Shown: positions 52,175 to 60,783, counted from the first letter of the stretch. The stretch: 64,000 bases of DNA from Aerococcaceae bacterium DSM 111022 (GCA_015863195.1 JACBXO010000002.1:124001-188000); one strand, 5' to 3'. Numbers and translations are program-made. The notes: generated by a model from the sequence alone, not told the origin.

Positions 52175-53056
52175 TTATTGTTTCATTTGAGCAGCAACTT
52201 CTTCAGCGAAGTTATCTTGACGTTTCTCGATACCTTCTCCCACTTCGAAGCGTACGAATGAATCAACTTTACCGCCTTTAGATTCGATAAATTGTGCAAC
52301 AGTAACGTCACCATCTTTAACAAATGGTTGTTCAGCAAGAACGATTTCTGAGTAGAATTTACCCATACGTCCTTCAACGATTTTTTCAACGATATGTTCT
52401 GGTTTACCTTCTGCTAAAGTTTTTTCAGTTTGAACTTCTTTTTCACGGTTGTAAACATCTTCAGAAACATCTTCACGTGTTGCAAATTGAGGATTAATAG
52501 CTGCTACGTGCATTGCAACGTCGCGTGCTGCATCTTCATCAGTTGAATCTGTAACTTTAACTACAGCTACGATTGATCCACCAGCGTGAACATAAGTTCC
52601 AAATACGTCTGCATCTGTTTTTTCTAAGATTTCAAAACGACGGAAGTCGATTTTTTCACCAATTTTAGTTGTAGCTTCTGTCATAGCATCTGCTAATTTA
52701 ACGCCATCAACTTCGATTTCTAAAGCTTCTTCCATGTTAGCTGGTTTGTTTTCAGCTACTGCTTTAACTACTGATTTGACTAATGTTTGGAATTGCTCGT
52801 TTTTAGCAACAAAGTCCGTTTCAGAGTTAACCTCTACGATTGCTGCTGTGTTTCCAGCAACATAAGCTGCTGCTAAACCTTCTGCTGCAATACGGTCAGC
52901 TTTTTTAGCTGCAGTTGCTAAACCTTTAGTACGTAAGAAGTCGATTGCCGCATCCATGTCTCCGTCTACTTCAACTAGAGCTTTCTTAGCGTCCATCATT
53001 CCAACGCCTGTACGGTCGCGTAATTCTTTAACAAGTTTTGCAGTAATGTTTGCCAT
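52175..53056 (-). CDS. tsf: Elongation factor Ts
   Basis: The protein has 293 residues. The N-terminal UBA-like part LVKELRDRTGVGMMDAKKAL (8-27) is followed by the signature EVNSETDFVAKNEQF near 74, which contacts EF-Tu. It regenerates EF-Tu-GTP. It has its own probable promoter, so rpsB and tsf are separated by a terminator rather than simply fused in one operon. Confidence 0.98.
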   Translation of the reverse strand: MANITAKLVKELRDRTGVGMMDAKKALVEVDGDMDAAIDFLRTKGLATAAKKADRIAAEGLAAAYVAGNTAAIVEVNSETDFVAKNEQFQTLVKSVVKAVAENKPANMEEALEIEVDGVKLADAMTEATTKIGEKIDFRRFEILEKTDADVFGTYVHAGGSIVAVVKVTDSTDEDAARDVAMHVAAINPQFATREDVSEDVYNREKEVQTEKTLAEGKPEHIVEKIVEGRMGKFYSEIVLAEQPFVKDGDVTVAQFIESKGGKVDSFVRFEVGEGIEKRQDNFAEEVAAQMKQ

Positions 53057-53090
53057 TAATAAATTCCTCCCAATAACTAATTTCTAATAT

Positions 53091-53119
53091 AGTATATCAT
53101 TTAATAATTCTCATTGCAC
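53091..53119 (-). promoter_or_regulatory. Candidate promoter of tsf
   Basis: On the minus strand GTGCAA, a 17-bp spacer and TATACT with TGA in front (extended -10). Confidence 0.5.
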
Positions 53120-53151
53120 GAGTAATCTTCCATCGTACTTGAGTAAAAGAA

Positions 53152-53208
53152 AACCGTCCTTACAGGTTAAGGTAATATCACCTGTAAGTATACCTGGTAA
53201 GAACGGTT
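53152..53208 (-). terminator. Terminator or attenuator between rpsB and tsf
   Basis: Outer arms AACCGU/ACGGUU and middle arms CUUACCAGGU/ACCUGUAAG pair, then UUUUC follows. The inner ACAGGT/ACCTGT pair offers an alternative fold. It lies 13 bp after rpsB. Confidence 0.7.
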
Positions 53209-53220
53209 AAAATTTAAAAA

Positions 53221-53994
53221 TTACTCAGCAGATGCTTCTGCTTCAGCGTCGTTTTCGAATAAGTTGTCGAAGAACTCGCTATCTGATTGTTCGTCAGATG
53301 TATCATTTGCTTGACCTTGGTTAGATTCAATAATAGCGTCTGCCATTGAAGATGTGATTAATTTAATTGCACGAATCGCGTCATCGTTAGATGGGATTAC
53401 TACGTCAATTTCATCTGGATCACAGTTTGTGTCAACCATAGCAATAATTGGAATATTTAATTTGTTTGCTTCTTGAACCGCGATATGTTCTTTACGTGGG
53501 TCAACGATGTAAATTACATCTGGTAAGCGTGGCATATCTTTAATACCACCTAAGTTAGCTTCTAGCTTGTCTAATTCTTTTAATAACTCGCCGACTTCTT
53601 TCTTAGGTAATAAATCAAATGTTCCATCTTCTTGCATTGTTTCGATTGCTTTTAGACGTTTGATTGAAACTTGGATTGTATCCCAGTTAGTTAACAATCC
53701 ACCTAACCAACGGTGGTTAATGTAGTATTGACCAGCACGTTCAGCTTGTTCTTGGATTGATTGTTGAGCTTGTTTTTTCGTACCAACGAATAAAACAATC
53801 CCACCATTAGCTGATAATTCGCGCATAGAATTGTATGCCTCGTCAACTAATTTAACTGTTTTTTGTAAGTCAATGATGTAAATACCGTTACGCTCTGTAA
53901 AGATATATTTTTTCATTTTTGGGTTCCAACGACGTGTTTGGTGACCGAAATGTACTCCGGCTTCCAACAATTGTTTCATAGAAATAACTGCCAT
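53221..53994 (-). CDS. rpsB: 30S ribosomal protein S2
   Basis: The protein has 257 residues with start ATG 53994 ([20 protein letters not shown]), 10 nt after AAAGGAG. Motifs: [13 protein letters not shown] near 20, [11 protein letters not shown] near 90 and [13 protein letters not shown] near 190. The acidic C-terminal extension (230-257) is normal in Lactobacillales. A structured leader of about 110 nt precedes it. Confidence 0.98.
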   Translation of the reverse strand: MAVISMKQLLEAGVHFGHQTRRWNPKMKKYIFTERNGIYIIDLQKTVKLVDEAYNSMRELSANGGIVLFVGTKKQAQQSIQEQAERAGQYYINHRWLGGLLTNWDTIQVSIKRLKAIETMQEDGTFDLLPKKEVGELLKELDKLEANLGGIKDMPRLPDVIYIVDPRKEHIAVQEANKLNIPIIAMVDTNCDPDEIDVVIPSNDDAIRAIKLITSSMADAIIESNQGQANDTSDEQSDSEFFDNLFENDAEAEASAE

Positions 53995-54022
53995 AATTTT
54001 CATTCTCCTTTGGTTTTTCCAC

Positions 54023-54081
54023 CAATAGTTTCGCTCATCACCAGACTTCAACAGAAGCACCCTGACGATCATCCACTATTG
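54023..54081 (-). promoter_or_regulatory. Structured leader of rpsB, candidate autoregulatory RNA
   Basis: CAAUAGU (54081-54075) and ACUAUUG (54029-54023) close a long stem-loop in the 5' UTR. Inside, CUUC-UGUU-GAAG forms an apical hairpin with further partial pairs (GUCAG/CUGGU). No U-run follows. The position between promoter and RBS suggests feedback by S2, which is inference. Confidence 0.55.
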
Positions 54082-54114
54082 TGAGTTTTTTTGGTTGATT
54101 AACAACCGACGATT

Positions 54115-54143
54115 ATTATAACCCAAGAAATACTAAATAACAA
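54115..54143 (-). promoter_or_regulatory. Promoter of rpsB
   Basis: On the minus strand TTGTTA, a 17-bp spacer and TATAAT. The transcript would start near 54108. Confidence 0.8.
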
Positions 54144-54182
54144 GGGCATTTCACAAATTAACTGATTTTCAGGAAAAGTATA

Positions 54183-54214
54183 GCGAGTAGCCAACTTTTC
54201 AGTAGACTACTCGC
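54183..54214. terminator. Terminator after the AI-2E family permease gene
   Basis: GCGAGTAG at 54183-54190 pairs with CTACTCGC at 54207-54214. The plus strand has TTTTTG after the stem; the minus strand has only UAUACUUUU. It is 23 bp after the permease stop. Confidence 0.65.
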
Positions 54215-54237
54215 TTTTTGTTTCTAATGCGTTTATT

Positions 54238-55413
54238 TTACCGTTGTATTAGGACATCCTCGGAAGTTTGGATTCGACTTTGGCTTTGTTTCACTTCGTT
54301 CCGGTATCTAACGTGATCTTTCAACATACGGTAAAGTGCAGAAGCTGTTGGAACAGCCAGTAACATTCCTGACACTCCCATAACTCCCCCACCAATCGTA
54401 ACTGCTACTAACACCCATAAACCAGGCAGTCCAATTGAACTTCCTACTACTCTTGGGTAAATTAAGTTACCTTCGATTTGCTGCGTAACTACAATAAAGA
54501 CAATGAACAGCAATGCTTGGATCGGAGAATGCATTAAGATCAAGATAAACCCGACTCCACCCGACAAATAAGCTCCTAAAATTGGAATAATCGCTGTTAC
54601 CCCTGTTAGAGCTCCGATCATCGTCGCATATGGGAAGCGGAAAATTAACATACCAACGGTTACCATGGCCCCTAAAATGGCTGCCTCGATTACTTCAACC
54701 GTTATAAAACTTCTAAATGAATCATTGAAAACACCTGAAATATATTTCAGACGTCTATAATATTTGAGTGGTAAGTATGTTTCAAATACCAAATCGAAGT
54801 TTTTTAATAAACTTTCTTTGGATACTAAAAGATAAATAGCAATCATGAGTGATAAAAAGAGATTAATCACGATACTAAAGACTGAGGTTACTGTTGAAAA
54901 TGCAGTATTAATGAATGAACCAGTTACATCATTCACGATATTCAATGTTCTTTGCACAATATTTTGCCAATTAACATCCAATTGATCCACAAAATCGGCT
55001 AATGGTGGGAATAATTCTTCGTTTTCGAGCACCCAATTACGCAAATTATTTGCCGCTTGAGGAAGAATTGCGATGACTTGTTCCACTACAGACACTAATT
55101 GCGGGACAACTAAATTCAGAATAAATAACAATACTATTATAACTACAACAATCGATAGAAGGATGCTGATAGGACGTCTGGTCACTTTAACCCATTTATC
55201 CTCTTTATTTGGAAAATACCATTTTTCAAATTTTTCCATCAATATATTCAAAATATATGCCAATGCCACCCCAAAAATTAATGGCGAAATAACACCAATT
55301 AAATTATTAATCCAACCAAATATTTGGCTGTGGTAAACAACGACGAAAACTAACACAATAATAATCATTAAATATTTCAAAATCATGCGGTCTAATTGTT
55401 TTAATTTTTCCAT
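54238..55413 (-). CDS. AI-2E family membrane transporter
   Basis: The protein has 391 residues with about eight membrane helices. It has the family layout: two N-terminal spans (10-50), one at 75-100, a large middle loop (about 110-160) and the conserved C-terminal block GALTGVTAIIPILGAYLSG near 270 with IVVTQQIEGNLIYPRVVGSSIGLPGLW near 310. Members include TqsA and Na+/H+ antiporters, so the substrate is uncertain. It diverges from the aminotransferase gene. Confidence 0.9.
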   Translation of the reverse strand: MEKLKQLDRMILKYLMIIIVLVFVVVYHSQIFGWINNLIGVISPLIFGVALAYILNILMEKFEKWYFPNKEDKWVKVTRRPISILLSIVVVIIVLLFILNLVVPQLVSVVEQVIAILPQAANNLRNWVLENEELFPPLADFVDQLDVNWQNIVQRTLNIVNDVTGSFINTAFSTVTSVFSIVINLFLSLMIAIYLLVSKESLLKNFDLVFETYLPLKYYRRLKYISGVFNDSFRSFITVEVIEAAILGAMVTVGMLIFRFPYATMIGALTGVTAIIPILGAYLSGGVGFILILMHSPIQALLFIVFIVVTQQIEGNLIYPRVVGSSIGLPGLWVLVAVTIGGGVMGVSGMLLAVPTASALYRMLKDHVRYRNEVKQSQSRIQTSEDVLIQR

Positions 55414-55460
55414 TCACTTCACGACCTTTCAGATAGTTTAATATTAGCACATTTCATAAT

Positions 55461-55510
55461 TAGACAGAAAGAAAATGCTATTTAAATTATTAGACCGAAG
55501 AAAATGCTAT
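55461..55510. repeat. Two-copy 30-bp tandem repeat in divergent intergenic region
   Basis: TAGACAGAAAGAAAATGCTAT at 55461-55481 and TAGACCGAAGAAAATGCTAT at 55491-55510 are spaced 30 bp apart, directly upstream of the aminotransferase promoter. Confidence 0.7.
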
Positions 55511-55516
55511 CTTTAG

Positions 55517-55546
55517 TTGCATTTCACTACTATAAATCAGTACAAT
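55517..55546 (+). promoter_or_regulatory. Promoter of the aminotransferase gene
   Basis: TTGCAT, an 18-bp spacer and TACAAT, 28 bp before the start codon. Confidence 0.6.
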
Positions 55547-55573
55547 AAGATAAAACACAAAGGAGCCATTATT

Positions 55574-56746
55574 ATGACGATTGAATCAAATCTAAATCCA
55601 CTTGTTACACAAGTCCAACCTTCACCCATCCGTGTTTTCGATGGTTTAATAAGTAATATTCCTGGTATTATCAAACTAACATTAGGTGAACCTGACTTCC
55701 CTTCTCCTGATGCAGCAAAAGTGGCTGCCATCAGTGGTATTGAAGACAATCAAACTAAATATGCACCTTCTCCTGGAACACCGGATTTGTTAGAAAATAT
55801 TAGTGATTTCTTAAAACGCCGTTATGATTTAGATTATCCATCCAATCAAATTTCAGTAACCGTTGGCGCAACAGAAGCTTTAGCCAGTGCTTTTCTAACT
55901 ATTTTACAGCCTGGCGACAAAGTAATCGTCCCTAATCCAATGTTTTCTTTATATGATTCGATTATCAAAATCCAAGGCGGCGAACCCATTCATATTGACA
56001 CATCTGAAAATGGTTTTATTTTATCACCCGAGATGATTCAAGAGGCCGTTGATGCCAATGATGGTCAAGTTAAAGCGGTATTATTAAATTATCCAACCAA
56101 CCCAACTGGTGTGACTTGGACATACGACGAAGCCAAAGCCATCGCTGATGTGTGCCGTAAAAATGATTTGCTGGTTGTCAGTGACGAAGTGTATTCTGAA
56201 TTTGTTTATGAAGGTGAACATGTTTCAATGGCCACCCTTCTACCCGAATTAACTTTACTCGTAAATGGTGTTTCAAAATCCCACTCAATGACAGGATGGC
56301 GCATCGGTTTCTTAGCCGGTCCCGAAGAAATTATGAAGTATGTGGCTGTAGGCCACCAATCATTAGTCACAACCGCTTCAACCGTTTCTCAGATTGCTGC
56401 TTCTGCCGCACTCGAAACAGGCGACGACTATATTGTAGAAATGCGCGAAGCATTCAAAGAGCGCCGTGACTATTTCTATAACGCATTAACTTCCGTCGGA
56501 TTTACGATTAAGAACCCAAACGGCGCCTTCTATATGTTCGCCGGCATTCCGGAAGATTTAAATCAGGACAGTTTCCAATTTGCCGTCGACCTCGCCGAAA
56601 ACGCTAAAGTCGCCGGCGTTCCCGGAACAGCCTTTGGTATCGGCGGCGAAAACTTCATCCGCTTCAGCTACGCAGCCAGCCTAGATGAAATCAAAGAAGC
56701 ATCCGACCGCATCGTCAATTACGTCCACTCATTACGCAATAAATAA
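55574..56746 (+). CDS. Pyridoxal phosphate-dependent class I/II aminotransferase
   Basis: The protein has 390 residues with start ATG 55574, 8 nt after AAAGGAG. PLP-binding motifs: NYPTNPTG near 175, VSDEVYSEFVY near 205, and VSKSHSMTGWRIGF near 233 with the Schiff-base Lys. The C-terminal Arg that binds the substrate carboxylate is in ENFIRFSYA near 362. It resembles PatA-type enzymes (acetyl-diaminopimelate or aromatic amino acid transamination), but the substrate is not fixed by sequence. The last 250 bp are clearly richer in G and C than the start of the gene. Confidence 0.92.
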   Translation: MTIESNLNPLVTQVQPSPIRVFDGLISNIPGIIKLTLGEPDFPSPDAAKVAAISGIEDNQTKYAPSPGTPDLLENISDFLKRRYDLDYPSNQISVTVGATEALASAFLTILQPGDKVIVPNPMFSLYDSIIKIQGGEPIHIDTSENGFILSPEMIQEAVDANDGQVKAVLLNYPTNPTGVTWTYDEAKAIADVCRKNDLLVVSDEVYSEFVYEGEHVSMATLLPELTLLVNGVSKSHSMTGWRIGFLAGPEEIMKYVAVGHQSLVTTASTVSQIAASAALETGDDYIVEMREAFKERRDYFYNALTSVGFTIKNPNGAFYMFAGIPEDLNQDSFQFAVDLAENAKVAGVPGTAFGIGGENFIRFSYAASLDEIKEASDRIVNYVHSLRNK

Positions 56747-56757
56747 ATTAATCCACT

Positions 56758-56797
56758 GAGCTTGCATGTTAATTATCAGCATACAGGCTCTTTTTTT
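56758..56797 (+). terminator. Terminator of the aminotransferase gene
   Basis: GAGCTTGCATG and GCATACAGGCTC pair imperfectly, followed by T7. It is 12 bp after the stop. Confidence 0.8.
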
Positions 56798-56799
56798 AA

Positions 56800-57008
56800 G
56801 ATATGGTAGAGGGGAATTTGTTTCTTGCGGTTTCGCGGTTTGGTGAATTTTGAGTATGACTCTGGCATTTCATGGACATTGGGACCAGAAGGTTCACATA
56901 TCACGCAGCTTATTGGGTTCTGACGAGAGAACCTTCCTGATTTGCGCAGGTGCAGATAATTTCTGAGCCGTACCTTCGTGGTTCGCGAAGGTGTCCTAGT
57001 TTAAATTG
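56800..57008. other. Gene-free region before the 41-bp array
   Basis: No gene. Two inverted pairs are visible: GAAGGTTC near 56894 with GAACCTTC near 56929, and ACCTTCG near 56972 with CGAAGGT near 56986. The core GAAGGT motif is shared by both. Confidence 0.5.
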
Positions 57009-57417
57009 CACATTTTATCGATCTGCTTTGATTTATTCTGGAGTAGATTGACAGTTCATCAATCTTCTTAGTTATATTTTGCTAAACATTGATGAATCAT
57101 CCATCTTCTTTCATTTAACCAGGCGAACATTGATAGTTCATCAATCTATTCAGATTTTCCCGATCGAAGATTAACAATCCATCAATCTGCCCTATTGAAA
57201 TTGGCAGAACAGAGACGATTCTTCGCTCTTCTCGGATGCTGAAACAGGAAGTGAGACGGTTTTTCGCTCTTCTCGGGTGTTGAAACAGGAAGTGAGACGA
57301 TTCTTGCATCTCTCGGATGTTGAATCAGGAAGTGAGACGATTCTTCTTTTTTCTCAAACGTTAAATCAGGCAGTGAGGCCATTCTTCTCTCTTCTCTGAT
57401 ATTTTCAGCTTTACCTA
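57009..57417. repeat. Tandem array of ten 41-bp units
   Basis: Units start at 57009, 57050, 57091, 57132, 57173, 57214, 57255, 57296, 57336 and 57377. All are 41 bp except the eighth (40 bp). There are two subfamilies: units 1-5 (GACAGTTCATCAATCTTCT type) and units 6-10 (GACGATTCTTCGCTCTTCT type), which agree at most of the first 20 positions. There are no spacers, so it is not CRISPR, and 41 is not a multiple of 3, so it is not coding. Confidence 0.9.
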
Positions 57418-57447
57418 AATTACCAACTTTACAAGCCGCACACAAAA

Positions 57448-57471
57448 AGCCCGTCTCTGTCGAGACGAGCT
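57448..57471 (-). terminator. Terminator of clpB
   Basis: AGCUCGUCUC and GAGACGGGCU pair (one U-G) around GACA, followed by UUUUUG. It is 8 bp after the clpB stop. Confidence 0.88.
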
Positions 57472-57478
57472 GATTGGG

Positions 57479-60091
57479 TTAGGATGCAATGATTGGTTCG
57501 TTTTTAAACTCTAATTCGTCATTGCCTAGTTCTACGGTGACAATAGAGTTCGGGAATACTTTCCCCGCAATTATTGCGCGAGCAAGAGGTGTTTCCAGTT
57601 GTTTAGTGATGAAACGTTGGAGTGGGCGGGCCCCATAAACGGGGTCGTAGCCTTGTTCTGCTAACCAATTTGCGGCTTCTTCGGTAATTTTGAGTTCAAT
57701 TTCTTGATTTTCTAAGCGCTCAGATAATTGATTAATCATTTTGAAGACAATTTTCGTCATATTATTCATCGTCAATGGCGAGAACATGACGATGTCGTCG
57801 ATTCGGTTGAGGAATTCTGGTTTAAATGTTGCTTTAAGTGTTGAATCCACTTGTTTTTCAGCTTCGTCAGTGATTAATCCATTTTCGTCAACGCCTTCGA
57901 GTAAGTAATGTGAGCCGACATTCGATGTCATGATGACTACAGTATTCTTGAAGTCGACAACGCGACCTTTTGAGTCAGTTAATCGGCCGTCATCCAATAC
58001 TTGCAGTAAGATATTGAAGACGTCTGGATGCGCTTTTTCAATTTCATCAAGTAAGACAATCGTGTAAGGATTGCGGCGCACAGCTTCGGTTAATTGACCA
58101 CCATCTTCATGGCCGATATATCCTGGAGGCGCTCCGACTAGGCGGGAAACAGTATGTTTCTCCATGTATTCAGACATGTCGATACGGATCATATGGTCTT
58201 CTGAGTCGAATAGTTGTTCCGCTAACGCTTTGGCTAATTCAGTTTTACCAACGCCAGTTGGACCTAAGAATAGGAACGACCCAATTGGTTTTGATGGATC
58301 CTGAATTCCGGCACGCGAACGGAGAACCGCTTCAGTGACACGGTCTATTGCTTCAGCTTGGCCAATAACACGTTTAGATAAGGTTTCGTCTAATGCTAGT
58401 AATTTTTCACGTTCACCTGCTACTAATTTAGAAACAGGAATTCCTGTTAAACGGCCAACAACTTTAGCAATTTCTTCTTCCGTCACTGATTCTTGGGTTA
58501 ACCTTACAGCATCTTCGTCGCGGTTTGCTTCATGTTCCGCTTCGAGTTCACGCACTTCACGTTCTAAGCGCGGAATAATTCCGTGTTGTAATTCAGCCGC
58601 GCGCTCTAATTCATACGCACTTTCAGCTTCTTCTAAGTCATGGCGCGCTTTATCTAATTCAGCCCGTTTATCACGCACTAAATTCGACGCTGCTTTTTCT
58701 TCTTCCCACTGCATTTTTAATTTATTGGCATCTTCGCGTAAATCAGCTAATTCTTCTTGTAAAATCTCAAGACGTTTCTTAGACGCATCATCCGTCTCTT
58801 TTTTCAATGCTGCCTCTTCGATTTCTAAGGTCATTAAACGGCGATTTACTTGGTCCATTTCTGTTGGCACCGAGTTTAATTCCATATTAATGGTCGCTGA
58901 AGCCTCATCGACTAAATCAATCGCTTTATCTGGTAAGAAACGGTCCGTGATGTAACGGTCCGACATCGTCGCCGCCGCTACTAACGCATTGTCATGAATA
59001 TTTACTCCATGGTGAATCTCATAGCGTTCTTTGAGTCCACGTAAAATCGTAATCGTATCCTCAACCGTCGGCTCCATCACCATTACACGTTGGAAACGAC
59101 GCTCTAACGCTTTATCTTTTTCAAAGTGCTCACGGTACTCGTCCAGTGTTGTCGCACCAATTGTATGCAACTCACCACGCGCTAACATTGGTTTTAACAA
59201 GTTACCGGCGTCCATCGACCCTTCTGTTTTACCAGCACCCACGATATTATGAATTTCGTCTATAAAGAGCAAGATTTGGCCATCCGCTTTCTTAACTTCG
59301 TTAAGAACAGCTTTTAAACGTTCTTCGAACTCACCACGGTATTTTGCACCTGCGATTAAAGCCCCCATGTCTAATGACCAAATTTCTTTATCTTTTAGAT
59401 TTTCCGGCACATCGCGGCGCACGATACGTTGCGCCAATCCTTCTACGATTGCAGTTTTACCAACCCCAGGTTCACCAATTAAAACCGGATTGTTTTTCGT
59501 TTTACGAGAAAGAATTCTAATCACATCACGAATCTCTTCATCACGGCCAATTACTGGATCTAATTTATTTTGTTTCACTGCTTCGTTTAGATTGGTGGCA
59601 TATTTTTCTAATGATTCATATGTTTCTTCTTGGTTTTGTTGTGTCACACGTTCTCCTCCTCTCAACTCTTCAATGCGAGCTTTTAATTTTGCTTCTGTTA
59701 TTTGGTTTTTATTTAAAAATTCTGTGATTGGATTGGCTTTTTGTTTGAATAAAGCAAGTAAAATTACTTCTGTTGCGATATATTCATCACCAAAGTCGCC
59801 ACCAATTTGTCCAGCATCGTTAATTAATTGGTTCATTCGCTGTGAAATACTTTGACCATATTGCACATTTCCTTCAACGACACTTAATTTATCAATTTCT
59901 TTTTCAACTAATTGTTTAATTTCATCCATCGGCGTACCCAAATCTTGGTAAATTTTATACGCAAAATGATCTGGTTGCAGAAAAATTAACCAGAGGTGAG
60001 GTATGTCAATTTGTTGATGTTTACGTGTCATCGCAACTTGTTGCGCTTCTGCTATCGCTTGTTGCATTGTTGTTGTCATTTTATCTATCAT
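57479..60091 (-). CDS. clpB: ATP-dependent disaggregase ClpB (Hsp100)
   Basis: The protein has 870 residues. N domain (1-150), first AAA+ domain with Walker [10 protein letters not shown] near 208 and [13 protein letters not shown] near 278, the long coiled-coil middle domain (about 405-530) that DnaK binds, second AAA+ domain with [14 protein letters not shown] near 608 and [13 protein letters not shown] near 675, and the C-terminal sensor GARPLQRFI near 815. It pulls proteins out of aggregates together with DnaK-DnaJ-GrpE. The start is ATG 60091 behind GGAGGTC. CtsR boxes lie upstream. Confidence 0.98.
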   Translation of the reverse strand: MIDKMTTTMQQAIAEAQQVAMTRKHQQIDIPHLWLIFLQPDHFAYKIYQDLGTPMDEIKQLVEKEIDKLSVVEGNVQYGQSISQRMNQLINDAGQIGGDFGDEYIATEVILLALFKQKANPITEFLNKNQITEAKLKARIEELRGGERVTQQNQEETYESLEKYATNLNEAVKQNKLDPVIGRDEEIRDVIRILSRKTKNNPVLIGEPGVGKTAIVEGLAQRIVRRDVPENLKDKEIWSLDMGALIAGAKYRGEFEERLKAVLNEVKKADGQILLFIDEIHNIVGAGKTEGSMDAGNLLKPMLARGELHTIGATTLDEYREHFEKDKALERRFQRVMVMEPTVEDTITILRGLKERYEIHHGVNIHDNALVAAATMSDRYITDRFLPDKAIDLVDEASATINMELNSVPTEMDQVNRRLMTLEIEEAALKKETDDASKKRLEILQEELADLREDANKLKMQWEEEKAASNLVRDKRAELDKARHDLEEAESAYELERAAELQHGIIPRLEREVRELEAEHEANRDEDAVRLTQESVTEEEIAKVVGRLTGIPVSKLVAGEREKLLALDETLSKRVIGQAEAIDRVTEAVLRSRAGIQDPSKPIGSFLFLGPTGVGKTELAKALAEQLFDSEDHMIRIDMSEYMEKHTVSRLVGAPPGYIGHEDGGQLTEAVRRNPYTIVLLDEIEKAHPDVFNILLQVLDDGRLTDSKGRVVDFKNTVVIMTSNVGSHYLLEGVDENGLITDEAEKQVDSTLKATFKPEFLNRIDDIVMFSPLTMNNMTKIVFKMINQLSERLENQEIELKITEEAANWLAEQGYDPVYGARPLQRFITKQLETPLARAIIAGKVFPNSIVTVELGNDELEFKNEPIIAS

Positions 60092-60113
60092 ATACTGACC
60101 TCCGTTTTTTAAT

Positions 60114-60130
60114 AGTCAAATTTAGTCAGA
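60114..60130. promoter_or_regulatory. CtsR box, downstream of the clpB promoter
   Basis: AGTCAAA-TTT-AGTCAGA on the plus strand, one mismatch from the CtsR heptad repeat. It lies between the leader hairpin and the RBS of clpB. Confidence 0.8.
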
Positions 60131-60146
60131 CATTTTTCTTTAAAAA

Positions 60147-60169
60147 AAGAGAATATTTAAAATTCTCTT
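60147..60169 (-). terminator. Terminator-like hairpin in the clpB leader
   Basis: AAGAGAAU and AUUCUCUU form a perfect 8-bp stem around a 7-nt loop, followed by a run of Us. It serves the upstream small gene, but it also lies just after the clpB start point near 60177. Confidence 0.7.
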
Positions 60170-60183
60170 AACTGACTATTATT

Positions 60184-60212
60184 AGTATACACCTTTGGTC
60201 AAAGTTAGTCAA
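60184..60212 (-). promoter_or_regulatory. Promoter of clpB
   Basis: On the minus strand TTGACT, a 17-bp spacer and TATACT. The -35 box is inside the CtsR site at 60197-60213. Confidence 0.85.
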
Positions 60213-60213
60213 A
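60197..60213. promoter_or_regulatory. CtsR box overlapping the clpB promoter
   Basis: GGTCAAA-GTT-AGTCAAA on the plus strand, a perfect CtsR heptad direct repeat covering the -35 and spacer. Bound CtsR would exclude RNA polymerase. Confidence 0.93.
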
Positions 60214-60228
60214 CATTTCCGCTTCTTT

Positions 60229-60245
60229 TTTGACTAATTTCGACT
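60229..60245. promoter_or_regulatory. Third CtsR-like box, inside the 3' end of the small gene
   Basis: On the minus strand AGTCGAA-ATT-AGTCAAA, one mismatch. It overlaps the stop codon region of the gene at 60234. Confidence 0.6.
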
Positions 60246-60635
60246 GTTTTTTCGCCAAGATAATTGTTGGGTCAAAATATCTGTAAAGACTGTTACAGAC
60301 GTACTTTCTAGAAATAGTTCTTCTAATTCGTCTGCAAAAACATCTAAAATTCGTGACTCTAACGAGAGTAAAAACTCATCAATAAAAGTCAAAGGTCGCA
60401 TCGCTTCACCATTCACAACAAAGTTTGTGTAGTAGATGAAATGATCTTTCACTAAGGAATCTAAGACGTCGCGGTCTCCTTTGATTAAATTAGGAAACCC
60501 TGTGCGAATATCGGTTGCAATATGACTGCGCGGTGCGCGCAACATAAAATGAATTTTGAATTCTCCAATCATTGGATTACTTTCGTCAGATAATTCAACG
60601 TCATGTGTGATAATTTGATAATCTTCTAAATGCAT
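60234..60635 (-). CDS. Small protein of unknown function upstream of clpB
   Basis: The protein has 133 residues. The RBS AGAAAGGA precedes ATG 60635. No signal peptide or membrane span is seen. The first half looks like beta strands (EFKIHFMLRAPRS near 25), the second half is helical and acidic (LEELFLESTSVTVFTDIL near 105). It contains no Cys and no metal or nucleotide motif that I recognise. It is divergent from recQ and directly before the CtsR-controlled clpB promoter. Confidence 0.75.
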   Translation of the reverse strand: MHLEDYQIITHDVELSDESNPMIGEFKIHFMLRAPRSHIATDIRTGFPNLIKGDRDVLDSLVKDHFIYYTNFVVNGEAMRPLTFIDEFLLSLESRILDVFADELEELFLESTSVTVFTDILTQQLSWRKNSRN

Positions 60636-60660
60636 AAAATTCCTTTCTATTAATCTACTA

Positions 60661-60687
60661 TTGTTCTCTTACTAAATTTGTTATAAT
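60661..60687 (+). promoter_or_regulatory. Candidate promoter of recQ
   Basis: TTGTTC, a 15-bp spacer and TATAAT with TGT in front (extended -10). A second TATAAT is at 60722-60727. A GTGTTTATACAC dyad lies between them. Confidence 0.45.
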
Positions 60688-60783
60688 TTTATTTATGTGT
60701 TTATACACGGAAAAAGTATTATATAATAACCATTACAACAATACTATAACATAATGAAGAATTTTTTATGAAGGAGGAGTCCC

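Noticed and set aside
53057-53220. A small RNA gene between rpsB and tsf
   Set aside because: The hairpins are explained by the rpsB terminator and the tsf promoter.
57009-57417. The 41-bp array as a CRISPR
   Set aside because: Units are directly adjacent with no unique spacers, no leader and no cas genes in the window.
57115-57445. Two minus-strand frames of 64 and 87 codons with repeated SHFLFQHPRRA-like peptides
   Set aside because: They are produced by reading the 41-bp repeat; the period is not a multiple of three and there is no RBS.
58335-58955. Plus-strand frame of 206 codons inside clpB
   Set aside because: It is antisense to the conserved ClpB middle domain; Ser/Arg-rich translation typical of a shadow frame.
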